Source: Solea solea (Eukaryota; Chordata; Actinopteri; Pleuronectiformes; Soleidae). Taken from it: DNA of 64,000 nt. Made by a program: the position numbers and the translations under genes. The notes below the pieces were generated by a model, which was not told the origin of the DNA, ran no database searches, and worked only from the letters and a program-made list of their open reading frames with translations. Position 1 is the first letter of the stretch. Every line of letters starts with the position of its first letter. The DNA is taken from contig NC_081142.1 of assembly GCF_958295425.1 (NCBI RefSeq), positions 28,375,651 through 28,439,650 on the forward strand, given 5' to 3'. Of this stretch, positions 1-10,203 are shown piece by piece.

Positions 1-955
1 GTTTTCCCGTCGAGTCGCGTGAGTAGCTGTTATTTATCGCCGTTTGCAGAAATTCGTTTGGTTGTTTGTGTGAAAAAAGACGCGTCACATGTTCTCCTGT
101 TAGCATGTTAGCATGTCTCTAATCTAAAAATAATTTTAAAAAGTTGCAGGAGACGATCTTTGTCGGATTTATGTGTTGTCTTGTGCCACGGTTCCCAAAC
201 TGTGGTACGTGTACCCCCAGTTGTACCTGAGCTCTAGTGGTAGGAAAATACTTTTCTACTGTGTCGTCCAGGGAAATGGAAATTCCAAGATCTCTGTCTC
301 ACCAAAACAATTGCAAAGATCCCGAGGACATTCACTCGTCCAGGATCAATAAAAGTGGACGCCATCATGGACAAAGACGCTCACATCTTAAACTGTGTCA
401 GCACATTCTGTCCTTGAATTTGAGGGAATTGGTCCTGGAAAGTCCTTGAATTTTTCAAACGTGTGGGAACCCTGGATTAAATGTTTTTTTAAAAACATTT
501 GCACTCAGCTTTAATGAGTGAGTTCCTCTGCTGTGGGTCAGGGGGTCAGCGTGGACCCAGTGTTAGTCTGGATTAACACTCACACCATAAACAGATTAGT
601 CCAGTCACAGTCAGAGCCCAGTGGTTGTTGACCATCTGTACCCAGCACTGACTGGGGAAAGGGAAGGTGACACTGGGGGAGGAGGAGGAGGAGGAGGAGG
701 AGGAGGAGTGTGAGCAGATGTTCCCCTGGAGTTGTAGGTCAGGCAGTGTGGCAGTGGACGTTGCTGTGAGGACATGAAGGACACAGGACACAGGGACAGC
801 TGAAGTCTGTCATGGCTCGAGGGTGTTGTCTCACGTTTACATCCAGAAGGTGGTGTATCAGTCACCAGAGCTGCACGTATAACTCTGATGTCATCACATG
901 TTTATTTTACATTACAGAGAAGAAGACTTCTGTTTTTCCATGCTGACTGAGCTGT

Positions 956-974
956 GAGCGCCCCCTGCTGCTGA
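956..974 (+). promoter_or_regulatory. CTCF-core-like motif, copy 1
   Basis: GAGCGCCCCCTGCTGCTGA resembles the reverse complement of the CTCF core (AGCGCCCCCTGGTGG). Flanking bases gctgactgagctgt recur at the other copies, so it is carried by a repeat. Confidence 0.4.
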
Positions 975-1009
975 GAACTAGTGTCAACCTCTCAGTTAAG
1001 TTAACATTG

Positions 1010-1376
1010 TGTGCCACACACTGTTAACTTAACATGTTCACGTCTTATTCTCACTGTCAGACTCACTCACTCTCCCACACCAAAGTCCACAGAGAAAATC
1101 AGTGATTTTATCATCACACACGCTCCATCACTAAGTTCTAATGTCCTATCTTGTAAAATCGATGATTAAAATCCTTCGCTCTGATCAACTTCAGTGACAC
1201 ACAGTGACCACACGAGGCAGCAGAGGACCAGCAGCTCCTGCGTCCCCGTGAGCTAAAACCATTGATTTTCTCTATGCACTTTGGTGTGGGCGAGTGAGTG
1301 GTTTACAAACTTCAGTTTCCTGTCAGAAAGGGCTGTTTTATGGTGAGATAAAGACGTCAACATATTCTAAAAGCTA
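1010..1376. mobile_element. Palindromic fold-back element, copy 1 (diverged)
   Basis: The left arm contains TTCACGTC...CACTCACTCTCCCACACC and the right arm its reverse complement near GGTGTGGGCGAGTGAGTGG. The inner segment holds GAGGCAGCAGAGGACCAGCA. This is the same family as the full copy at 45581-46022. Confidence 0.85.
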
Positions 1377-2796
1377 TTAAAATCACTATGTGGCAATACC
1401 TCATACGACCACTCAAACCTGGTCCCAGTGTGAAATGCTGTGATATGAAACCCAGTCTGTGCAGTCAGAAAGTTCTGTGCTCACTGAAAACAGCCACATC
1501 TCCACATTTTCTTCAAAAACACAATCCTGACACACATTTTCTTATCTTGAGTGTGAGCCGATGACTGACATGTGTGGCTATGTTTTCCCAGACCACGAGC
1601 AAATTGTAGGTGTGTGAGAGTGTGAGTGTGGGTGTGGGTGTACGGGGGTTTGGCTCCTGTCTGGGCCAATACTCTGTAAATTACAAGGCAGAGGCAGTCT
1701 GAGCATTCATCCTTTCATCCCTTCCTCCTCCTCCTGGCCTGCAGCGTGGCTGGCAGCGCTGACAGTGTTGAGGTTATTGGGGGATGATCCTCCTGCAGAT
1801 GAAGCGGAGGAGGAGGAGAGATTGATAGGCTGTGTCAGGGGCAAAGATAATAGATGGTGTGTTTTCACCTTTCCAGGAAAGTTCACAGGGTGATTCCTGG
1901 TAAAAAAAAAAAATTAAAAAAAATGTGTAAGAAAGACAGAGAATAACTTAAAAATGAAAGGAAAAATGTGTGAAATTATTAAGTATTTTAATTAAAGGAG
2001 GTTATTTAAAACCCTCTTGTCTGCACAACAGCACTAGGACATGTGCTTATTAACTGATGTGCTTGAAATCTGTTATGGAATAGAAGTGGGCCTATGATTG
2101 ACCCTTGAGGTACACCACAATGTTAATCGGAGATGACGATGAGTTCATAATGTGGACGGAGAAGCTTCTGTTCTTGAAATAAAAGTCTAAAACTGGACTC
2201 TGAAAACCCATTTAAAACCCAACCGTTCTAAAAAAAAAGCATATAAAAAAGAGGGAGAGAGAAAAGAAGGACAAAGAACTTTATTTATTTTGATGTAAAC
2301 ATTTGAAAAACTATTTTAACTTGCAAAAGTAGAGCAAATCTAAAAAAAAATAAAAATGACAAAAGAAAGACAGAGAAAGGGAAAGTTTCCTGTTAAAGAA
2401 CAGAAACGACACATCTTGGGACACATCTTCCTTCCCATGTGTCGTCTCTTTCTCAACCTCATATTAATGATGTGGGAAAATAAGTTTGATTCAAACAATC
2501 ATGCAAACATTTGCAAGAGTAAATCATTCGTAGATAATAAAAGACACTGTCCCACATGTAAAAACAAAGGAACGCACTTGATTCTTCTTCAGGAGTTGTT
2601 TCTGAAAGAGTGAATTATTGGAGAATCATTGTGAAGAGGAGTGTGTCATCTGCATAGAGGATGATACTCATGATAAAAAAAACACTGAAACATTGTGTGT
2701 AAACCAATTTTTCCTGAACTTATTAAACTAAAAGATCTTCAATATCACATTAAGGAATTAACATTAATAGCTTCTTATGTTATAAGTATTTTACTT

Positions 2797-3898
2797 AGGG
2801 GACATATTATGCAAAATCAACTTTTTAATCATTTCAATACTTATATTTGGGACTCTGGAGGCCCTACCAGTCGCCAAAGTGTGGAAAAAGAATACTCAGT
2901 CATGTTTTCATGGTCCCCCTTAGTGTAAGTATAGGCGATAAAACACGCCATGTTGAATTCCCTGCACTTATGACGGCAGCATGCGCATTTCACCGCAAAT
3001 GTTACCGCCCACCAGTAAGTTTACTCGGAGAGCTCCACCTTAGCTCCACCTTAGCTCCACCTTAGCTCCACCTTAGCTCCACCTTGTCCCTGCGAGAGTG
3101 CAGACGAGGGAGGAAGAGCGGTATCATGTCAACGTGGAGGGACAAGTGTGCTGTTGGTGGCTGCACAGTGGAGCACAGTGTTTTACACAAACTTCCAACC
3201 TCAGAGGATTTTATATATGAAGCTAATGTTCCGGATAAAGTCAGCAAACGTGTGTTCGTGTGTTCGCACCACTTCACATCAGACTGCGGCCAGCGGTCGC
3301 CGTATTTAGTCAGCGACCGTATTTCACCGACGTACAAACACACACATTGTTAAGAAAAGGTCACATAGAGGTCATAACTGACCATTCTGACACGTCCTAA
3401 TTAAAAGTATTTGTTCAGTACGTCCTCCATGACCGGAGCACAGACTCAGTCTGATACAGTCACATACAGCGATCAGTGGTGCTGTCCCTAAGTGTTTTTA
3501 ACTGATTTACAGTTGGTCAGTGTTCGGCTTGATCCTTGTGTCGGACGTCTCTTCCTGTGACGACACTCTCGCTGCCATGTTGATATTGTCAGAGAACTAG
3601 TGGAGGGAGGGGGAGAGGAATGGAGCAGAGGGAACAGGAGCTGAGCGAGTGAGCGCAGTAAAAAGGACAAATCAGAAACCCCCTGGAAGAAGTGGGTGTG
3701 TGTTTGCCTGTGTCTCATTTGCATGTAAAGGGACCATGCACAAAACAGAGCATTCTGAAAGGGGCGGGTTTAGCAGGGTTATTGAACTGCTATGGTGCTT
3801 CATCCTTATGGTATTTTGACCAAAGCATGTCACTGACATGTTCATTAGGACACCAGGGAACTATTTTAACTTAGGAAATAGGGTATAATATGTCTCCT
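2797..3898 (+). mobile_element. DNA transposon remnant with THAP zinc finger
   Basis: The ends form an imperfect inverted repeat: GGGGACATATTAT at 2798-2810 and ATAATATGTCTCC near 3885-3897. Inside, a frame from about 3126 reads MSTWRDKCAVGGCTVEHSVL then HKLPTSEDF and FVCSHHFTSDC. This is a THAP finger pattern (C-x4-C ... C-x2-H) with no transposase core after it. THAP fingers are used by P and Kolobok transposases. The target-site duplication could not be read with confidence, so the superfamily is open. The element is an internally deleted remnant inside NHS intron 1. Confidence 0.6.
3031..3085 (+). repeat. 11-bp tandem repeat, five copies
   Basis: The unit AGCTCCACCTT repeats five times without a mismatch, just 5' of the THAP frame inside the DNA element. 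The perfection suggests a recent expansion. Confidence 0.95.
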
Positions 3899-4519
3899 TT
3901 GACCACTGTTTCCTCCACAAATGGACTTTCTTCTCTTCAGGCACTGATGATTCACTCACTCATTTCACTGAAGAGTGAACAGATTTGACTGAGTGAAGTA
4001 CTGCTATGTTTCAGAGAGAGATGTGTGTGTGTGTGTGTGTGTGTGTCCTAGTTGTTGCTGTCAGATGGTTCTTCATGTTCTGGAGACCTTGAGGGTGTCA
4101 CAGCCGGGCCAACAGTTCATATCTCAACAGGGAGGCGGGGAGAGGAGGGGAGAGGGGCGGGGCTTACAAACACATTTGACATCAACACTCATCAGATAAG
4201 CATCGTAGATCAACCGTGTGGTCGCAGGAATGATGGATGGTGAATAATATGCCTCACAGTAAACGAGAGTTACAGTAAATGCAGATGTATACAAAATACA
4301 GCAGAGCAGTAAAGAATATTTAAATTTATGAGTTCCTCTCAATCAAAATCAGCTCTGCTCCATTAACCCTCACATACTGTTGGTATTTCATGTCTTCACA
4401 ACAAGGTCTCAGATGAAGAAGAAGAATGTGAGTCGGTTCTGATTTTCGAGCTATAAATCTATGAATTAGCTAAACATTAGTTTGGAACAAACGTGTGTCG
4501 CCAACTAATAAAAGTCTAC

Positions 4520-4606
4520 GAACCGCTCACTCTCCCACACACACACACACACTCACTCAGTTTAAGATATTGTAGACTTAAACTGACGTAGATTTTATTC
4601 GCCCAG
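4520..4606. mobile_element. Fold-back element fragment
   Basis: Only outer-arm sequence remains (CACTCACTCTCCCACAC and GACTTAAACTGACGTAG), joined across a CA tract. Confidence 0.6.
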
Positions 4607-5752
4607 TTTTTTATGAAGTGGATAAAATCATTTTTTTCGTCAGAAATAAACAATAAAAATTCAAAATCCTCCATTCATGTGGGAAACAAGTGGGAGAATA
4701 AATGTTAAAGTTTCCTTTTCTTCTTTTCAGCATCAGAATGTGTGTGATGTGTAACTGGTGTGTGAAGCTGCAGCTAATAGCATTAGTAAACAGGTAATCT
4801 GATGATAATCTGATGACCTCACCTCTCCTTTTCCCAGAGTTTCCCTCTGATTCACAGCTGGGATTAGAAATCCCTCTTTTTCTTCCTGATCCCAGAGTAT
4901 TTCAGACTCTGAGCCGCACTGTCGCCAAACTGGAAAGACCATTAGCTGCATTTTTCTGAGTCTGCACGCTTCACCTTAATAACGTTAGCCGCTGGAAAAC
5001 CACAAATATGTCAGAGTGGAAATTTAAAGGTTCGCTGAGCAGAACACGAGCAGCTGAAAGTTACATGTGAAAATGTGACAGTCAATCTGTATTCATGTAG
5101 AACTTTTCCTGCAGATTAAGTGCTTTATCTCACATGATAACAAGATCCACACACACACACACACACACACACACACCACTGTGGAAGAGGATCAAGGCCT
5201 CATGCAAGTTTGAAGTTTTCTGAGGGGAAAAAATGTCAAAATTCTCTTGTTTTTGGCTTTTTCTAAGAATAAACACTTTCATCTCATAATTCAGGCATTT
5301 TTTCTTCAGAGGTCTGAGAGTCTGAGGTTAAAAGTTGGAATTCTCGGGCAAAAAATCTTAGAAAATGTCAGAATTATAACTTTAATCTCATAATTCAGAC
5401 TTTTTCCCTGAAAATATTTTTCTTTACTCAGAAATCTGAAAAAAAGTCAAGAATCTGAGGTTAAAAGTCAGAATTGTGAGCGTTGAGCAGAAATTTTAGG
5501 AAAAACATTGGAATTCTGAGATTATTTTGAGTTATTTGTGATTACAGTGGAATTCTGAGAATAAAGTCAACATTTTCTTAGACTTCTGAGATTGAAGTCA
5601 ACATTCTGAAAAAGGGTAAAAAGGTCAAAACACTGGACTGTGGACAAAAAGACGTCCCTCACATTCTCCAGTGAGCTGACCTGTGTTCTAAAACAAAGGT
5701 TTAATCTGGTTCAATCTGGTTTAATCTGACCTGCTCTGTTTTCCTTCCACAG

Positions 5753-5905
5753 CGGTGTCAAACCTGGACGTGGAGAGTAAACTGACGACACATCACCGAG
5801 CGCCGTGGCATCAGCAGAGGAACGTCCTCCACCCGTCCACCAGACCAGCATGTGTGGACGAGCTCCACAGACGAGCCGAGCTCAACCTGTGGATGCTGCA
5901 CCGAG
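5753..5905 (+). CDS. nhs: NHS exon 2
   Basis: The acceptor is a pyrimidine-rich tract ending ttccttccacag and the donor is gtcagc. The exon is 153 bp, phase 1 to phase 1, and reads [10 protein letters not shown] followed by RAPWHQQRN and [18 protein letters not shown]. This is the family-conserved segment directly after the WAVE-homology exon. The intron downstream starts with a CTGT/CT microsatellite almost at the donor. Confidence 0.93.
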
Positions 5906-7350
5906 GTCAGCCCAGCTCTGTCTGTCTGTCTGTCTGTCTCTCTCACTCTCTCTGTCTGTCTGTCTCTGTCTCACTCTCTTTCTTAAAAACATATGTGACA
6001 GTTCACACTCACTCGCTCTCTCTCTCTGTCTGTCTGTCTGTCTGTCTCACTCTCTCTTTCTTAAGAACATATAAATGTGACAGTTCACACTCACTCTCTG
6101 TCTCACTCTCTCTCTGTCTGTCTCACTCTCTCTCTGTCTGTGTCACTCTCTTTTTTAAGAACATTTAAATGTGTCTCACTCTCTCTCTGTCTGTCTCACT
6201 CTCACACTCACAGCTGATAGAAACCTGTGTATGTTGAGCATCTGTGGATGTCACATGACATGTTGGCAGGAAAGTCACCGTCAGTGTTTGTCAAATGTAG
6301 AAATGACAATTGTTTTTGTCCACAAACAAAAAAAAGATTAAGTTTGAATGATTTCTTTGTTTTTATGGGGCAAAGAAACCAGAAAATATTCACTTTTAAG
6401 AAGCTGAAAAATCATGTTTTTAAAGACTGAAAACTTAATGAATAATTTATTAATAATCAATGAGTTGTTGCTCATGTTGATTTTCTTGAATTAAACTGTC
6501 TTTGAAGCTTCAGAATAACTCTCATAGTGATCTCATAGTGATATCGTCGAAATGTTCTCAAATGTCAAAATGATTTCTTTGTTTTATGAAGCAAAAAAAC
6601 CATTCCCTCCTCCCTCCACCCCCACACTCACTCTGGTGTCATGCTGCCCTCTAGTGGCCTCATTGTGCAGCTGCATCCTGGACAAGCGGGGCATGTGTGT
6701 GTGTTTATGTGTGTGATGAGTGTGTGTGTGTGAGATGAAGTGACACACAGCATGTGTTTGTGTGTGTGTGTGTGTGTGTCTGTGTGTGTGTGTGTGTGAT
6801 GAAGTGACACAGCATGTGTGTGTTTGTGTGTGTGTGATGAAGTGACACACAGCATGTGTTTGTGTGTGTGTGAGTGTGTGTTTGTGTGTGTGTGTGTTTG
6901 TGTGTGTGAGATGAAGTGACACAGCATGTGTTTGCGTGTGTGTGTGTGTATTTGTGTGTGTGTGAGTGTGTGTTTGTGTGTGTGCGTGTTTGTGTGTATT
7001 TGTGTGTGTGTGAGTTTGTGTGTGTGAGTGTGTGTGAGATTAAGTGACACAGCATGTGTTTGTGTGTGTGTGAGTGTGTGTTTGTGTGCGTGCGTGTGTT
7101 TGTGTGTATTTGTGTGTGTGAGTTTGTGTGTGTGAGTGTGTGTATGTGTGTTTGTGTGAGATGAAGTGACCCATCATGTGTTTGTGTGTGTGTGTGTGTA
7201 TTTGTGCGTGTGTGAGTGTGTGTGTGTGTGTGTGAGTGTGTGTGTGTGTGTGAGATGAAGTGACACACAGCATGTGTTTGTGTGTGTGTGTGTGTATTTG
7301 TGTGTGTGTGAGTGTGATTGTGTGTGTGAGTGTGTGAGTGTGTGAGTGTG

Positions 7351-7384
<34 letters not shown>

Positions 7385-7648
7385 AGATGAAGTGACACAC
7401 AGCATGTGTTTGTGTGTTTGCTGCAGATCAACAGAGAGGACGATCAGGCAGCAGCGAGCACAGAGTGACCATCTCCATCTCGGCCGTGCCGCCGATGCCC
7501 CTGTACCCTTCTCCTCACCTCAGAGCCACGGGTTTAACCACGGTGAGGTCATGTGTGAACTCAAAAGTTACTGCTGTCCATTTATGATAAGATCTCTGAG
7601 GACAGAGGTTATGGGATAGTTCAGGGACTTTGTGTGTGGATGTGTTCA

Positions 7649-7687
<39 letters not shown>

Positions 7688-9449
7688 CCAGTTGTGGAAG
7701 TTTCAACTGGAATGTGAGTGAGGACACCAGAATAAAACTGATTTTAGCCTCTGAACAAAAGACTGGGATAATAAAATCTATGTCAGTGTGAACATGTTCA
7801 CGTCTTTATGTCACTGTTAGACAGGAACGTGAAGTCTGTAAACCACTCACTCTCACACACCAAAGTCCAGAGAGAAAATCAGTGATTTTAGCTCACGGGG
7901 ACACAGGAGCTGCTGGTCCTCTGCTGCCTCGTGTGGTCACTTTGTGTCACTGAGGTCAATCTGAACAAATGTTTTCAAATTCCAAATTGACAAAATAAGA
8001 CATTAGAAGTTAGTGATGGAGGCAGCAGCGGATCAACAACTCCTGTGTGTGTGACGTTAAAATCACTGATTTTCACTTTGGTGTGTGAGAGTGAGTGATT
8101 TACAGACTTCACTTTCCTGTTCTAACCGTGACATAAAGACGTGAACGTGTTCAAACTGATGTAGATTTTGTTCTTTTTTTTGTTTTTTTTGTTTTCACCT
8201 TTATAACCAAGTCTGAAAAGAGCGTCACTCAGATGTTGAATTATGATTTTGTTTCTGTTTTTTAACTTTGAATCCTTCACAGTATTCACATCAAAATGTC
8301 TTTAAATATGTGACTTACTTTGATAATGTTTGTTTTTTAATTGATTTAATGTTGATAAATAAAGGGCACACACACACACACACACACACATCAGTGCACA
8401 GAGAGGGTTTTCTGTTATTGATGTTGTTTCATGAAGTTTCATGTGACAGCAGCAGTGTTCTTATTGTTACCTGTCATCACACACGTAGCAACAGTTGCTA
8501 AGGAAGTGTTTGATTTTCCCCACATTCATGTCACAGTTCACCTCCTGAGTTCATGTATTCATGTTAAAAACCTTCATGTTTGATTTTTTTTATTGTCCTG
8601 TAATTCAGTTTGAATCCACACGCTCCTCCTCCCCCACCGAATGTTGTCGCTTATCTCCCTGGAGCAGAAAGGTACAACTCACAGCTCCTCCTCCTCCTCC
8701 TCCTCACCTGCTCTTCCTCCTCACCTGCTCTTGTTGGTTTGACTTCTTCTAATGATCATAACAAACCGTCTCTGTCGTGCATGTCACTCACAGCAGGGCC
8801 CGTTTCAGAAAGCAGGTTCAACAAACTCTGAGTTGTGTGTTTCAGAACAGCTGATCAGCATCAGTTCAATCATCTCTGAGTTAAGCGTGTGCGTTGGGAA
8901 TGAATAAAGCCATCAATGGAGCTCTGATACTATGATTCACCATGGCAACGGGTAAACAAAGAGCACAGCCTCCAAGAGTCTGTTGCCAGGGTAACAGACT
9001 CAGAGTTAAGCTGAACTGGCTTTGTGAAACCGAAAAACCAGAGTTTCCCTCATTTCAGGGTTCACTAACTCAGAGTTTTCACTAAACCTGCTTTCTCAAA
9101 CGGGCCCCAGGGCTTCACTCGAGCTCCGCCCACTGACTCCGCCAAGTTTGCTGTGAAACTGAGTTAAAGTTCAGGTTTCAGTCACATTTCATCCACTCAC
9201 ACAAAATCTCAAAACGCCATCCTTGTGTTTTCGTGTCGAGAACCAAATCACTACTTTGGGAAAGCGATGATGTCATAGCTCCGCCTCTCCATTGTCTTGT
9301 TCTTGTGTTTGGAGTTTGTTTGTTTGTTTTTGATTTTTTGATTTCATTCTGTGTCTGTGGCCTGGCATGTATGAGTGTAATGAGTGTGTGAGGACCGCAG
9401 CAGCAGCAGCAGTAACAGCAGCAGTAACAGCAGCAGCAGCAGCAGTAGC

Positions 9450-9483
<34 letters not shown>

Positions 9484-9605
9484 GTAACAGCAGCAGTAGC
9501 AGTAGCAGCAGCAGCAGTAACAGCAGCAGTAGCAGCAGCAGTAGCAGTAGCAGCAGCAGCAGCAGTAACAGCAGCAGTAACAGCAGCAGCAGCAGCAGTA
9601 GCAGC

Positions 9606-9639
<34 letters not shown>

Positions 9640-9773
9640 GTAACAGCAGCAGTAGCAGTAGCAGCAGCAGCAGTAACAGCAGCAGTAGCAGCAGCAGTAG
9701 CAGTAGCAGCAGCAGCAGCAGTAACAGCAGCAGTAACAGCAGCAGCAGCAGCAGTAGCAGCAGCAGCAGTAAC

Positions 9774-9807
<34 letters not shown>

Positions 9808-9989
9808 GTAACAGCAGCAGTAGCAGTAGCAGCAGCAGCAGTAACAGCAGCAGTAGCAGCAGCAGTAGCAGTAGCAGCAGCAGCAGCAGTAACAGCAGCA
9901 GTAGCAGCAGCAGTAGCAGTAGCAGCAGCAGCAGCAGTAACAGCAGCAGTAACAGCAGCAGCAGCAGCAGTAGCAGCAGCAGCAGTAAC

Positions 9990-10023
<34 letters not shown>

Positions 10024-10171
10024 GTAACAGCAGCAGTAGCAGTAGCAGCAGCAGCAGTAACAGCAGCAGTAGCAGCAGCAGTAGCAGTAGCAGCAGCAGC
10101 AGCAGTAACAGCAGCAGTAGCAGTAGCAGCAGCAGCAGTAGTAGCAGCAGCAGTAGCAGTAGCAGCAGTAA

Positions 10172-10203
<32 letters not shown>

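Larger units (their letters stand above)
1..5752. other. NHS upstream intron sequence
   Basis: No exon could be supported before 5753. The stretch holds a GGA microsatellite (676-708), a degraded fold-back repeat (1010-1376), a THAP-type DNA element (2797-3898), TG/CA tracts (about 4022-4047 and 5149-5176), and a degenerate run of AATTCTGAG/AAAGTCA-like units (about 5215-5620). The phase-1 start of exon 2 means an upstream coding exon exists, presumably outside the window. Confidence 0.6.

Noticed and set aside
6584..7431. Long minus-strand frames rich in His and Thr
   Set aside because: They are read-outs of the TG/CA minisatellite (CAC ACA codons) with no splice support or domain.
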